A stretch of DNA of 64,000 nucleotides from Oxalobacteraceae bacterium (GCA_030698225.1 JAUYNR010000026.1:1-64000), one strand, 5' to 3'. Shown: positions 16,821-25,593, counted from the first letter of the stretch. Numbers and translations are program-made. The notes: generated by a model from the sequence alone, not told the origin.

Positions 16821-17615
16821 ATGCGCCAATACCTCGACTTCATGCGCCATGTCTATGAACATGGCAGCGAAAAAACCGACCGCACCGGAACCGGCACCCG
16901 CTCGGTATTCGGCTACCAGATGCGCTTCAATCTGCAGGATGGCTTTCCGCTGATCACGACCAAGAAGGCACACCTGAAATCGATCATCCATGAATTGATC
17001 TGGTTTCTGGCCGGCTCCACCAATATCCAGTACCTGAAGGATAACGGCGTCTCGATCTGGGACGACTGGGCCGATGCGGCAGGCAATCTGGGACCGATCT
17101 ACGGCTACCAGTGGCGCAACTGGCCGGCGCCCAACGGCGAACACATCGACCAGATCGCACAGGTGATGGAGCAAATCAGGCACAATCCGGATTCGCGCCG
17201 GATGATCGTGTCGGCCTGGAACGTGGCCGACATCCCGCAGATGAAGCTGCCGCCGTGCCATGCTTTATTCCAGTTTTATGTGGCCGACGGCAAGCTGTCG
17301 TGCCAGTTGTACCAGCGCAGCGCCGATATATTCCTGGGCGTGCCGTTCAACATCGCGTCCTATGCGCTGCTGACGCACATGATGGCGCAGCAGGCCGATC
17401 TGGAGGTGGGCGACTTCATCTGGACCGGCGGCGATTGCCATTTGTATTCGAACCATATGGAGCAGGTCCGCGAGCAATTGTCGCGCACCCCGTTTGCGCT
17501 GCCGCAACTGCATATCAAGCGTCGCCCGGATTCTATTTTCGATTACACATTCGACGATTTCGAGATCACCGGCTACCAGTCGCACCCGCATATCAAGGCG
17601 GCCGTGGCGGTCTAG
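16821..17615 (+). CDS. thyA: Thymidylate synthase
   Basis: Methylates dUMP to dTMP using methylene-tetrahydrofolate. 264 residues, the same length as E. coli ThyA. Catalytic Cys146 is in [12 protein letters not shown], the folate/dUMP segment [13 protein letters not shown] is intact, as are [11 protein letters not shown] and the C-terminal IKAAVAV end that closes over the active site. A TATAAT box is 28 nt upstream. The last bases of the gene interlock with the stop of the convergent LysR gene (shared CTAG). folA, its usual partner, lies 4.5 kb downstream. Confidence 0.98.
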   Translation: MRQYLDFMRHVYEHGSEKTDRTGTGTRSVFGYQMRFNLQDGFPLITTKKAHLKSIIHELIWFLAGSTNIQYLKDNGVSIWDDWADAAGNLGPIYGYQWRNWPAPNGEHIDQIAQVMEQIRHNPDSRRMIVSAWNVADIPQMKLPPCHALFQFYVADGKLSCQLYQRSADIFLGVPFNIASYALLTHMMAQQADLEVGDFIWTGGDCHLYSNHMEQVREQLSRTPFALPQLHIKRRPDSIFDYTFDDFEITGYQSHPHIKAAVAV

Positions 17616-18529
17616 GAGTCTGCCGGCTGCAGCTCGGGTTCCGGCGCGACGCTGAGCTGCTCAACCAGAAAATCCACAAACGTGCGGACTTTTGCCGACA
17701 GATGCTTGCGGCTCGGATAGACCGCATAGATGCCAAGATCCTTCGACGTGTAATCGCCGAGTATCTGTACCAGGCGGCCCGCATGCAAATCGTCCTGGAC
17801 GATGAACAGCGGCTGAAAAATTATTCCCGCACCGTTGCACGCCGCCAGCCGCAGCATGTCGCCATTGTTGGCCTTGATGGATCCGGCAATCCGAATCGCC
17901 GCATCCGACTCCGCACTCCTGAGGCGCCACTCGTCGCCGCTGCTGGTATAGGTGTAACCCAGGCAGGAATGCCGGGCAAGATCGGCCGGCACTTCGGGGA
18001 CGCCGTGCTGCTGCAAATACGCAGGCGAGGCACAAACAACGGTTCGGTCAACTGCAAGCTTGCGTGCGATCAATCCCGATTCGGGCAAAGTCCCGATCCG
18101 GATTGCCAGATCGAACCCTTCCTCAACCAGATCGATCCGGCGGTCATTGAGGGAAATCTCCAGTTTCACTTCCGGGTACAGGCGCACATAGTCGGCAATC
18201 ACCGGGCCCAGCCGGTGCAGCCCGTAGGCAACCGGCATGGTGATCTTGATGGTTCCGCGCGGCGTGCCGGTGAGTTGACCCACCGCCTGCTCGGCCTCCT
18301 GCACATCGGAAATAATCTGCACGCAGCGCTCGTAATACGCGGTTCCGGATTCGGTCAGGCTCAAGCGCCGGGTGGTCCGGTTCAGCAGCCGCGTACCGAG
18401 GTGGTCTTCCAAATTGATCACATATTTGGAGGCCATCGCCCTGGACATGTCGAGCCGATCCGCCGCTCCGGAAAAACTGCCGGCCTCAACGACATTCGCA
18501 AAAACCCGCATGCTGGTCAGTGTATCCAT
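17612..18529 (-). CDS. LysR-family transcriptional regulator
   Basis: 305 residues: N-terminal winged HTH (about 1-60, [20 protein letters not shown] and [16 protein letters not shown]) and a periplasmic-binding-like effector domain (about 90-295). It closely follows the AaeR/DsdC-like LysR pattern with SGTAYYERC. It is divergent from the DUF4148 gene at 18681 and the DoxX-dioxygenase pair beyond it; LysR proteins usually control divergent neighbours, so these are the likely targets. The 151-nt AT-rich divergent gap should contain the operator; no clear T-N11-A palindrome stood out. Confidence 0.93.
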   Translation of the reverse strand: MDTLTSMRVFANVVEAGSFSGAADRLDMSRAMASKYVINLEDHLGTRLLNRTTRRLSLTESGTAYYERCVQIISDVQEAEQAVGQLTGTPRGTIKITMPVAYGLHRLGPVIADYVRLYPEVKLEISLNDRRIDLVEEGFDLAIRIGTLPESGLIARKLAVDRTVVCASPAYLQQHGVPEVPADLARHSCLGYTYTSSGDEWRLRSAESDAAIRIAGSIKANNGDMLRLAACNGAGIIFQPLFIVQDDLHAGRLVQILGDYTSKDLGIYAVYPSRKHLSAKVRTFVDFLVEQLSVAPEPELQPADS

Positions 18530-18680
18530 CTATCTTTTATCAACAAATAAGAAACAATATATTTCATATCAGGTCATTTATCAATCAAATGAAGACGTCT
18601 ATAGTTCAATCAATGGCGGGGCACACAGTGACCTGACCATGGAATTTCTTTCATCAACTTTGATTTTGTGAGATTTAAAA

Positions 18681-18968
18681 ATGAACGCCAAAAAATTCGT
18701 CGCCGCTATTGCCCTGATTGCAGCAACCGGTTCAGCAATGGCTGATGTCGCCTCCCCGCCTGCTGAGTCGTTCGCATCGACAAGAACACGGGCCGAAGTC
18801 ATTGCGCAATTCAAGCAGGCGCGTGAAAACGGCCTGCTGGCGCGCAGCGATAGCGATTACCCGGCTACGCCTGCATTCGTGTCGACCAGAACGCGCACCG
18901 AAGTCGTTGCGGAATTGAAGCAGGCGCAGGCGCATAAAAACGGCCTTATGACAACATTCCAGCGCTAA
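18681..18968 (+). CDS. DUF4148-type small secreted protein
   Basis: 95 residues with a clear signal peptide (MNAKKFVAAIALIAATGSAMA, cleaved before DVAS). The mature part contains two copies of one motif: STRTRAEVIAQFKQARENGLL and STRTRTEVVAELKQA. This is the Burkholderiales DUF4148 pattern, small periplasmic proteins of unknown function. GAG lies about 10 nt before ATG. It is divergent from the LysR gene and 128 nt before the DoxX gene. Confidence 0.8.
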   Translation: MNAKKFVAAIALIAATGSAMADVASPPAESFASTRTRAEVIAQFKQARENGLLARSDSDYPATPAFVSTRTRTEVVAELKQAQAHKNGLMTTFQR

Positions 18969-19096
18969 TGGTTTTTGGCAGCGGAACCGGGCATCCGGAT
19001 CGGAAAATTTCCAGCCGGACAGTTCGAGGCGGCAACCCGGCTGCGACTGGCCGGGTTGCCGCCTCAATGAATAACTCTCTCGAAAGGAACGACATC

Positions 19097-19507
19097 ATGA
19101 TTGACCAAAAAACTGCACCCTACGCTGCACTTCTATTAAGAATAAGTCTCGGCATCCTGTTCATTGCGCATGGCCTGCTCAAATGGCTGGTGTTTACCCT
19201 GCCCGGCGCGGCAGGATTTTTCCAGTCGCTGGGATTGCCCGGATGGCTCGCCTACCTGACCACATTTGCCGAACTGGCCGGCGGCATTGCCCTGATCGCC
19301 GGGTTCCATGCGCGCTACGTCGCCCTGGCGCTGGTTCCGGTCCTGCTCGGCGCGATCGTCACGGTGCACGGCGCCAACGGCTGGCAATTCGGCAACAAGG
19401 GCGGCGGCTGGGAATATCCGGCATTCTGGGCTGCCATGTTATGCGTGCAATTTTTGCTGGGAGACGGCCGCTTTGCGGCAACGCGCGGCAATGCAAAAGT
19501 TGCTTGA
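19097..19507 (+). CDS. DoxX family membrane protein
   Basis: 136 residues, four predicted membrane helices, with the DoxX pattern LLLRISLGILFIAHG, LTTFAELAGGIALIAGF and YVALALVPVLLGAIV. The open frame begins earlier, but ATG 19097 has AAGGAA 7 nt upstream and matches homologues. DoxX proteins are linked to thiol/quinone redox or detoxification. The next gene, a LigB-type dioxygenase, begins 22 nt later with a nearly identical leader (GGAACGACATC before ATG), so the two are cotranscribed. Confidence 0.92.
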   Translation: MIDQKTAPYAALLLRISLGILFIAHGLLKWLVFTLPGAAGFFQSLGLPGWLAYLTTFAELAGGIALIAGFHARYVALALVPVLLGAIVTVHGANGWQFGNKGGGWEYPAFWAAMLCVQFLLGDGRFAATRGNAKVA

Positions 19508-19529
19508 TAAGTTTTTTCGGAACGACATC

Positions 19530-20315
19530 ATGACCAAGCTACCGACACTATTCATTTCCCACGGCTCGCCGATGCTGGCGATCCTGGATAGCCCGGCGCG
19601 CCGTTTTTTGCTGGAACTGGGCAACCAGCTGCCGCGCCCGAGAGCCATCGTGGTGGTCTCGGCCCATTGGGAATCAAGCGGCGCTCCGGCAGCAAGTTTT
19701 GCCGCGCAGCCTGCAACCATCCATGACTTCGGCGGTTTCCCAGCCGCCCTGGGCGAGATCGAATATCCTGCAATAGGAGCGCCCGAGGTGGCCGCACAGG
19801 CGTCCCGGCTGCTGGAGCAGGCGGGTTTACCGGTGCAGCGCAGTGCGGACCGCGGACTCGATCACGGCGCCTGGGTGCCGCTCAGTTTGATGTATCCGGA
19901 CGCCGGCATTCCAACTATGCAGATCTCGCTGGTGCGCGGCGCGACGCCTGCCGAGCACTACCGGATCGGGCAGGCGCTGGCCCCGTTACGCGATCAGGGC
20001 GCGCTCATCATCGGCTCCGGCTCGCTGACGCACAATCTGCATGAAGTTTGGGGCAATCCGATCGATGCAAACGTACCCGCCTGGGTCAGCGAATTCGATG
20101 CATGGATGACAACCCGCTTGCTCGCCAACCAGCGTGATGCGTTGTTCAACTATCGGCAGCAAGCTCCGTTTGCCGTACGCAATCATCCGACCGAAGAGCA
20201 TCTGTTGCCGCTGTTCGTTGCAATGGGCGCGGCCGACGCGGATGCGATCGCACAACGCATTCATGCCAGTTACCAGTACGGGGCGCTAGCGATGGACGCT
20301 TATGCATTCAACTGA
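19530..20315 (+). CDS. LigB-type extradiol dioxygenase (DODA/YgiD family)
   Basis: 261-residue class III extradiol ring-cleavage dioxygenase. Metal ligands are in LFISHGSPM and VVVSAHWES; DRGLDHGAWVPLSLMYP carries the catalytic His segment, and GSGSLTHNL and NHPTEEHLLPLF complete the family pattern. Similar to 4,5-DOPA dioxygenase, but the physiological catechol substrate is unknown. It is in an operon with DoxX; the LysR regulator upstream is the likely controller. Confidence 0.93.
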   Translation: MTKLPTLFISHGSPMLAILDSPARRFLLELGNQLPRPRAIVVVSAHWESSGAPAASFAAQPATIHDFGGFPAALGEIEYPAIGAPEVAAQASRLLEQAGLPVQRSADRGLDHGAWVPLSLMYPDAGIPTMQISLVRGATPAEHYRIGQALAPLRDQGALIIGSGSLTHNLHEVWGNPIDANVPAWVSEFDAWMTTRLLANQRDALFNYRQQAPFAVRNHPTEEHLLPLFVAMGAADADAIAQRIHASYQYGALAMDAYAFN

Positions 20316-20386
20316 TGTACGCATGTGCACCATGGCGAAAAACAATGTCCACGAAATGCACCAAAAAATAGAACCAGCGAAACCTT

Positions 20387-20457
20387 CTACTGACCGTAGT
20401 ATATTCAACTCATGCAATTAAAATATGCGGAAAATTGCATGAAAATTACCATACTCC
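20387..20457 (+). repeat. Dispersed 70-nt element, copy 4 (71 nt)
   Basis: CTACTG at 20387, GTATATTC at 20399, TGCGG at 20426-20430, 20 nt, ATACTCC at 20451. One extra base lies between GTAT and TGCGG compared with the other copies. It contains an inverted repeat CATGCAATT...AATTGCATG. It is located between two convergent genes, 30 nt from the 3' end of the minus-strand gene. Confidence 0.78.
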
Positions 20458-20487
20458 ATGTTTTTACGAAAAACATCGGAATCCGGA

Positions 20488-20901
20488 TTATTTGGATACG
20501 GACACCAGGGAAATCACATTATGCGATTCGTTCGAAATCGCATCCTGAATCCGCTCGATTTCAGCCATGAGTGCCAGTAATTTCTCTAGCCACGGGTAAC
20601 GGATGTAGCGCTGCTTCTTGTTGCTTTCCGTCATGTCGGCAATGAACTGCACGCTCAAAATACGCGGATGCGCCTTGCTGCAAACACCGCCATGATGCTG
20701 CGCGCGTCTGCCGAGATAAGCCAAAGCGCACATCCGCTTGTACTTGCTGATGCTGCCGAAACAGTCGATGACATCCCTGTCTGACGGAGGTCTTGTGATG
20801 TGCTGCTGATACGCATGCCAATCGCCTTCTTTGATATCAACGGCAAGCAATTCGGCGCCGCTTTTAGAAATTGCCGTACTTGTTTCCATCGATGCTGACA
20901 T
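20488..20901 (-). CDS. Hypothetical protein, 137 residues
   Basis: Soluble protein I do not recognise. The N-terminal half is acidic and polar, followed by KYKRMCALAYLGRRAQHHGG and an alpha-helical C-terminus (LEKLLALMAEIERIQDAISN). GGGAGG 4 nt before ATG is a near-perfect ribosome site, which is the main reason to accept it. Its base composition is lower in GC than its neighbours. A longer frame at 20655-21047 on the same strand overlaps it and is rejected. It could be a small regulatory protein. Confidence 0.62.
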   Translation of the reverse strand: MSASMETSTAISKSGAELLAVDIKEGDWHAYQQHITRPPSDRDVIDCFGSISKYKRMCALAYLGRRAQHHGGVCSKAHPRILSVQFIADMTESNKKQRYIRYPWLEKLLALMAEIERIQDAISNESHNVISLVSVSK

Positions 20902-21071
20902 ATTGCCTCCCGTGTTGCGCTATGCAGATTGACAGTTTGACCTTTGTTATACCTTGAATCCCATAAAAGCCTTGGCATTTCCAAATCCCATTGAGCCGAT
21001 GCATTTAAGAATGGCCGCCTGCTTTGCCGATGTTTTGATTTTTCCAATATCGACTTTAACGATGATCGGAA

Positions 21072-21620
21072 CTAATCGTCCTCACTCCAACGCCGCATCT
21101 TCCTGAACTGGTCTTTCTGCTCCTTGGTGAGCAATGCTTCCATGCGATTTTCTGCATCTATCGACTGCTCCAGCATCTGGCGTCGCAGGTCCTGGATTTT
21201 CGCGTACTGCTTGCCGATTGCCGCCGGATCGGGCTTTTCGGCGTTGCGCAGTTCGCGCAGGCGCACGCCTTCATCCATCATCTTGCCCATCAGATCCCAG
21301 TGCTTCTTGCGAGTCTCGTCGCGGATCTTGTCGATCTTGCTCATCTGGTCCGCGGACAGATCAAGGCCGCCGTAACGCTGCATGCCGTATCCGTGCATCA
21401 TCATGTTCCGGCCGCCCATCATGTCGTCGGCCCAACCCATCATGCCGTGGCGCCCCCATCCGCCGTAGGGGCCGGTCCGATCCGACCCGTCCCCCTGCAT
21501 CATGCCGCCCCTGCGCGGTGCGGTATCGGCACGGGCAACGGGTGCGCTGGCTAGCGCCGCCAGGGAAGCCATCAGCAGCCCGGTCAATGCCGGCTTTTTC
21601 CAGAAATTGTGCTTACGCAT
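21072..21620 (-). CDS. Spy/CpxP-like periplasmic protein, Met-rich
   Basis: 182 residues with a signal peptide ending at ARA. A Gly/Met/His-rich segment (GMMGWADDMMGGRNMMMHGYG, about residues 60-80) precedes a helical domain carrying two LTxxQ-type motifs: LSADQMSKI and LTKEQKDQF. This is the Spy/CpxP periplasmic chaperone fold or CnrX-like periplasmic metal sensor family. The Met/His-rich stretch suggests copper or other soft-metal binding. It lies 37 nt downstream of the SHOCT gene in the same direction and is probably cotranscribed. Confidence 0.85.
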   Translation of the reverse strand: MRKHNFWKKPALTGLLMASLAALASAPVARADTAPRRGGMMQGDGSDRTGPYGGWGRHGMMGWADDMMGGRNMMMHGYGMQRYGGLDLSADQMSKIDKIRDETRKKHWDLMGKMMDEGVRLRELRNAEKPDPAAIGKQYAKIQDLRRQMLEQSIDAENRMEALLTKEQKDQFRKMRRWSEDD

Positions 21621-21657
21621 CGTCTTCTCCCAAAGGTTGCCGGCAGGCCTGCCGACG

Positions 21658-21897
21658 TCATTTTTTCAGCAAATTCTCGCGTTTCTTTAGATATTCTTCG
21701 TGCTGGATATCGCCACGGGCATACGCCTGATCGAGGATATCCAACGCAGTGCGCCCCTGCCGTGGCCGCCCGGCCGAAAACAGATACTTCAGCGCCGCCA
21801 CGATCAAGACCAGCAGCGCCACCAGCAGCAGCAACATCAGAACCATACCCAGGCCGCCGAACATCCAGTCATGGTGATATCCGTATCCGTACATCAT
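21658..21897 (-). CDS. SHOCT-domain membrane protein
   Basis: 79 residues: a Met/Tyr/His-rich start (MMYGYGYHHDWMFGG), one membrane helix (about 18-40), then a C-terminal SHOCT motif (ALDILDQAYARGDIQHEEYLKKRENLLKK, positions 50-79). The frame is open much further upstream but there it is antisense to folA; ATG 21897 is preceded by GGGGGA. SHOCT proteins of this type commonly accompany metal-resistance genes. Likely an operon with the Spy-like gene. Confidence 0.85.
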   Translation of the reverse strand: MMYGYGYHHDWMFGGLGMVLMLLLLVALLVLIVAALKYLFSAGRPRQGRTALDILDQAYARGDIQHEEYLKKRENLLKK

Positions 21898-22159
21898 GCA
21901 TCCCCCAATTGCCCGGTACAGGCGATTAAGAACGATTAAGAACCCATCCGAAGATGGCATAACAAACAAGCAATAAGTCCGTCCAACAAACCATATGCTT
22001 ATGTGCAGCAATGCATTTTGACAAGCGTCAAGATTGCGCCAAGCAAACTCCCGACCGGTTCCGTCCTGAAGACACCTGGTTCTGGCCTGCACAACGGAGC
22101 GATCCAGGATGATCGTCTCTGGTATCCTGCAGTCGTTCCAGCCAAAATTCAGCCATTCC

Positions 22160-22648
22160 ATGAGCAAACTCACCATCATCGTCGCCATCGATGCCCTGCG
22201 CGGGATCGGCATCAATAACGCCCTGCCCTGGCACTTGCCGCAAGACTTGGCGCACTTCAAGCGCGTCACGACCGGCCACCCGATCATCATGGGCCGCAAG
22301 ACCTTCGATTCGATCGGCCGGCCGCTGCCGAATCGGCGCAACATCGTCATCAGCCGCAATCCCGATTGGCGCCACGATGGAGTCGAGGTAGTCAACTCGG
22401 TCGCTGCCGCCCTGCAACTGATTGGTGATGCAGATACGGAAGCCTTCATCATCGGCGGCGCGCAGATTTTTGCCGAAACACTGCCGCTGGCGGAGCGCCT
22501 GATCGTGACCGAAATTGACAAAAATTTCGATTGCGATGTCTTTTTCCCGCCGATTTCCGCGCAGGACTGGCGTGAAGTTGCCCGTGAGCAGCACCATTGC
22601 GCGCAAGACGGCTTTGATTACGCGTTCGTGACCTATCAAAAACGCTAA
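22160..22648 (+). CDS. folA: Dihydrofolate reductase
   Basis: Reduces dihydrofolate to tetrahydrofolate, regenerating the cofactor consumed by ThyA. 162 residues. Catalytic Asp29 lies in LPWHLPQDLAHFKR; the NADPH-binding segments IIMGRKTFDSIGRPLP and FIIGGAQIF are intact. It starts at ATG 22160; upstream in-frame codons lack support. In many Burkholderiales folA directly follows thyA; here about 4.5 kb of other genes separates them. Confidence 0.97.
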   Translation: MSKLTIIVAIDALRGIGINNALPWHLPQDLAHFKRVTTGHPIIMGRKTFDSIGRPLPNRRNIVISRNPDWRHDGVEVVNSVAAALQLIGDADTEAFIIGGAQIFAETLPLAERLIVTEIDKNFDCDVFFPPISAQDWREVAREQHHCAQDGFDYAFVTYQKR

Positions 22649-22835
22649 CCGTTTTGTGGCTCTAAAATAACGTTTTTCCACCCTGCCGATTTTTAGGGCT
22701 ATTTTTTTCCCCATCGACCCGCATATCTGGGAAAATCCGTTCTTAATTTTTTCGGCGCGCAAGCGGAGTGGCAACCTTGATTCGCCACGACTGGCCCAGG
22801 CGTCTCCCAAGTAATCCGACTGTAATGGAGACCTC

Positions 22836-25097
22836 ATGAAATTCCGCTTCCCGATCGTCATCATCGACGAAGACTTCCGCTCAGAAAACTCTTCCGGCTT
22901 GGGCATTCGCGCCTTGGCCGACGCGATGGTGCAGGAAGGCATGGAAGTCGTCGGCGTCACCAGTTATGGCGACCTGTCCCAGTTTGCGCAGCAGCAAAGC
23001 CGTGCCTCGGCCTTCATCCTGTCGATCGACGATGAAGAGTTCGGCGGCGGCTCGCTGGAAGAAACCAACCACGCGCTGAGATCGCTGCGCGCCTTCGTCG
23101 AGGAAATCCGCTACAAGAACGCCGATATCCCGATTTACCTGTATGGCGAAACCCGCACTTCGCGCCATATCCCGAACGATATCCTGCGCGAACTGCATGG
23201 CTTCATCCACATGTTCGAGGACACGCCAGAGTTCGTCGCGCGCCATATCATCCGCGAAGCGAAGTCGTATCTGGACGGGTTGTCGCCGCCGTTCTTCCGC
23301 GCGCTAGTGCATTATGCGCAGGACGGTTCCTATTCATGGCACTGCCCCGGTCATTCGGGCGGCGTGGCTTTCCTGAAGTCGCCGATCGGCCAGATGTTCC
23401 ACCAGTTCTTCGGCGAAAACATGCTGCGCGCCGACGTCTGCAACGCGGTCGAAGAGCTCGGCCAGCTGCTCGACCATACCGGCCCGGTCGCCGCATCCGA
23501 ACGCAACGCCGCGCGCATCTTCAATGCCGACCATTGCTACTTCGTCACCAACGGCACCAGCACCAGCAACAAGATGGTCTGGCACTCGACAGTGGCCTCG
23601 GGTGACATCGTGGTGGTGGACCGCAACTGCCACAAATCGATCCTGCACGCGATCATCATGACCGGCGCGATTCCGGTATTTCTGATGCCGACCCGCAACA
23701 ATCTGGGCATCATCGGCCCGATCCCGCTGGAAGAATTCACGCTGGAAAGCATCCGGAAGAAGATCGAAGCCAACCCGTTCGCACGTGAGGCGAAGAACAA
23801 GAAGCCGCGCATCCTGACCATCACGCAATCGACCTACGACGGCGTGGTGTACAACGTCGAAACGCTGAAAGAAATGCTGGACGGCAAGATCGACACGCTG
23901 CATTTCGACGAAGCCTGGCTGCCGCATGCGACTTTCCACGATTTTTACAAGGATATGCACGCGATCGGCAAGGACCGGCCGCGCGCCAGGGAATCGATGA
24001 TCTTCTCGACCCAGTCGACCCACAAGCTGCTGGCCGGCCTGTCGCAGGCGTCGCAGATCCTGGTGCGTGAATCGGAGTCGGTCAAGCTCGACAAGGACGC
24101 TTTCAACGAGGCGTATCTGATGCACACCTCGACCTCGCCGCAATATTCGATCATCGCCTCGCTGGACGTCGCCGCCGCGATGATGGAAGCGCCGGGCGGC
24201 ACTGCGCTGGTGGAAGAATCGATCCTGGAAGCGCTGGATTTCCGCCGCGCGATGAAGAAGATCGATGAAGAATACGGACTCGACTGGTGGTTCCAGGTCT
24301 GGGGCCCGGACAGCTTCGCCGAAGACGGCATCGGCTCGCGCGAAGACTGGGTCATCAAGGCCGAAGACACCTGGCACGGTTTCGGCAAGCTGGCGCCGGG
24401 CTTCAACATGCTGGACCCGATCAAGGCCACCATCGTGACCCCGGGTCTGTCGATCGACGGCAAGTTCGGCGAGACCGGCATCCCGGCCTCGATCGTCACC
24501 AAGTACCTGGCCGAGCACGGCGTCATCATCGAGAAATGCGGGCTGTATTCGTTCTTCATCATGTTTACCATCGGTATCACCAAAGGCCGCTGGAACACGC
24601 TGCTGACCGCGCTGCAGCAGTTCAAGGACGATTACGACAAGAACCAGCCGATCTGGCGCATCCTGCCCGAGTTCGCGGCCGCCAACAACGGCAAGAATGC
24701 GCGCTACGAGCGGATGGGCTTGCGCGACTTGTGCCAGCAAATTCACGAAACCTACAAGGCTTACGACGTCGCGCGCCTGACCACCGAGATGTATCTGTCC
24801 GACATGCAGCCGGCGATGAAACCGAGCGATGCCTTCGCCAAAATGGCGCACCGCGAAATCGACCGGGTACCGATCGACGATCTTGAAGGCCGCGTCACCT
24901 CGATCCTGCTGACGCCCTACCCGCCCGGCATCCCGCTGCTGATTCCCGGCGAGCGCTTCAACAAGATCATCGTCGATTATTTGCGCTTCGCGCGCGATTT
25001 CAACGAGAAATTCCCGGGCTTCGAGACCGATGTGCACGGCCTGGTGAAGGGCGTGGTGGACGGCAAGCTGTGCTATTACGTCGATTGCGTTCAGTAG
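22836..25097 (+). CDS. Arginine/lysine/ornithine decarboxylase (AdiA-like, fold type I)
   Basis: 753-residue PLP enzyme. The N-terminal flavodoxin-like wing domain (about 1-130, PIVIIDEDFRSENSSGLGIR) is followed by the large PLP domain with YFVTNGTSTSNKMVWHS, HFDEAWLPHATFH and the Schiff-base lysine Lys397 in STQSTHKLLAGL; the C-terminal domain ends in CYYVDCVQ. Length and motifs fit the biodegradative arginine decarboxylase group, so agmatine formation for acid resistance or polyamine synthesis is the best guess; lysine or ornithine specificity cannot be excluded. The ribosome site GGAG lies 7 nt before ATG. The stop codon lies inside a REP palindrome. Confidence 0.92.
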   Translation: MKFRFPIVIIDEDFRSENSSGLGIRALADAMVQEGMEVVGVTSYGDLSQFAQQQSRASAFILSIDDEEFGGGSLEETNHALRSLRAFVEEIRYKNADIPIYLYGETRTSRHIPNDILRELHGFIHMFEDTPEFVARHIIREAKSYLDGLSPPFFRALVHYAQDGSYSWHCPGHSGGVAFLKSPIGQMFHQFFGENMLRADVCNAVEELGQLLDHTGPVAASERNAARIFNADHCYFVTNGTSTSNKMVWHSTVASGDIVVVDRNCHKSILHAIIMTGAIPVFLMPTRNNLGIIGPIPLEEFTLESIRKKIEANPFAREAKNKKPRILTITQSTYDGVVYNVETLKEMLDGKIDTLHFDEAWLPHATFHDFYKDMHAIGKDRPRARESMIFSTQSTHKLLAGLSQASQILVRESESVKLDKDAFNEAYLMHTSTSPQYSIIASLDVAAAMMEAPGGTALVEESILEALDFRRAMKKIDEEYGLDWWFQVWGPDSFAEDGIGSREDWVIKAEDTWHGFGKLAPGFNMLDPIKATIVTPGLSIDGKFGETGIPASIVTKYLAEHGVIIEKCGLYSFFIMFTIGITKGRWNTLLTALQQFKDDYDKNQPIWRILPEFAAANNGKNARYERMGLRDLCQQIHETYKAYDVARLTTEMYLSDMQPAMKPSDAFAKMAHREIDRVPIDDLEGRVTSILLTPYPPGIPLLIPGERFNKIIVDYLRFARDFNEKFPGFETDVHGLVKGVVDGKLCYYVDCVQ

Positions 25098-25147
25098 TGC
25101 AGGCCTCCGTGCCTGCACCGGGCCGCAGGCACGGAAGCCTGCACTAC
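25094..25147. repeat. REP/BIME palindrome, two facing GTAG arms
   Basis: Arms 25094-25116 and 25125-25147 are 23-nt inverted repeats with one mismatch, loop ACCGGGCC. Both outer ends read GTAG. It is the same family as positions 1-40. The TAG stop of the decarboxylase (25095-25097) is part of the left GTAG. The hairpin can act as transcription barrier or mRNA stabiliser. Confidence 0.88.
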
Positions 25148-25179
25148 CATGCCCTGTGCGTATCATCAATTCGCAATTT

Positions 25180-25512
25180 CTAACCGCCGCCGCGCCGGGT
25201 ATATAGATCAAAATAGCGCATGAAGTCGGCCTGGGCCCGCGCATCCATGTCGATGAAGTGGAAAGTCACATGCAGCACCGGCAATCTCATCAGGGCAATC
25301 CTGCGCGGCACCATTGCTTCGGTGGTGATCACCACGGTACCGCCTGGCGTGACGATCCGATGTTTGTCCTGTTCGCCGTGCCGACTGCTGTGCAGCGCCG
25401 CCTGCCGTGTTGCGCCCGGCAGCCAGCGCATGAATTCGCTGCGACTGCAACCCATGTCGCGCACGATGCAGCCTTCCGGCAAGCTATTGCGGCTATCAAT
25501 ACTCTTTGACAT
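25180..25512 (-). CDS. Hypothetical protein downstream of the AOR operon
   Basis: 110 residues, not recognised. Segments: SLPEGCIVRDMGCSRSEFMRWL, a central KHRIVTPGGTVVITTE strand pair, and ALMRLPVLHVTFHFIDMDARAQADFM near the end. The two cysteines close to the N-terminus (GC and GC) could bind metal or sulfur. It follows the MoaD-like gene on the same strand, separated by 81 nt that contain copy 5 of the dispersed element. No ribosome site is visible, so it may be translated weakly or from a different start. Association with the tungsten enzyme is inference from position. Confidence 0.6.
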   Translation of the reverse strand: MSKSIDSRNSLPEGCIVRDMGCSRSEFMRWLPGATRQAALHSSRHGEQDKHRIVTPGGTVVITTEAMVPRRIALMRLPVLHVTFHFIDMDARAQADFMRYFDLYTRRGGG

Positions 25513-25517
25513 TTGAT

Positions 25518-25587
25518 GGGGTATATTAAATAAATATGCTGCTACCGCAATATATTAAAGCGATATAAAAAATACATGGTGCAGTAA
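25518..25587 (-). repeat. Dispersed 70-nt element, copy 5
   Basis: Reading the minus strand: TTACTG (25587-25582), GTATTTTT (25575-25568), TGCGG (25549-25545), 20 nt, ATACCCC (25524-25518). It starts 7 nt after the MoaD-like stop and ends 5 nt before the next ATG, so it occupies the whole intergenic gap. Confidence 0.82.
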
Positions 25588-25593
25588 TAAATA

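Noticed and set aside
20655-21047. 130-codon minus-strand frame
   Set aside because: Overlaps the 137-residue gene in another frame, has no ribosome site and a Ser/Arg-rich composition typical of non-coding frames.
23334-25244. 636-codon open frame on the minus strand
   Set aside because: Antisense to the decarboxylase and running through the REP palindrome; no recognisable domain.
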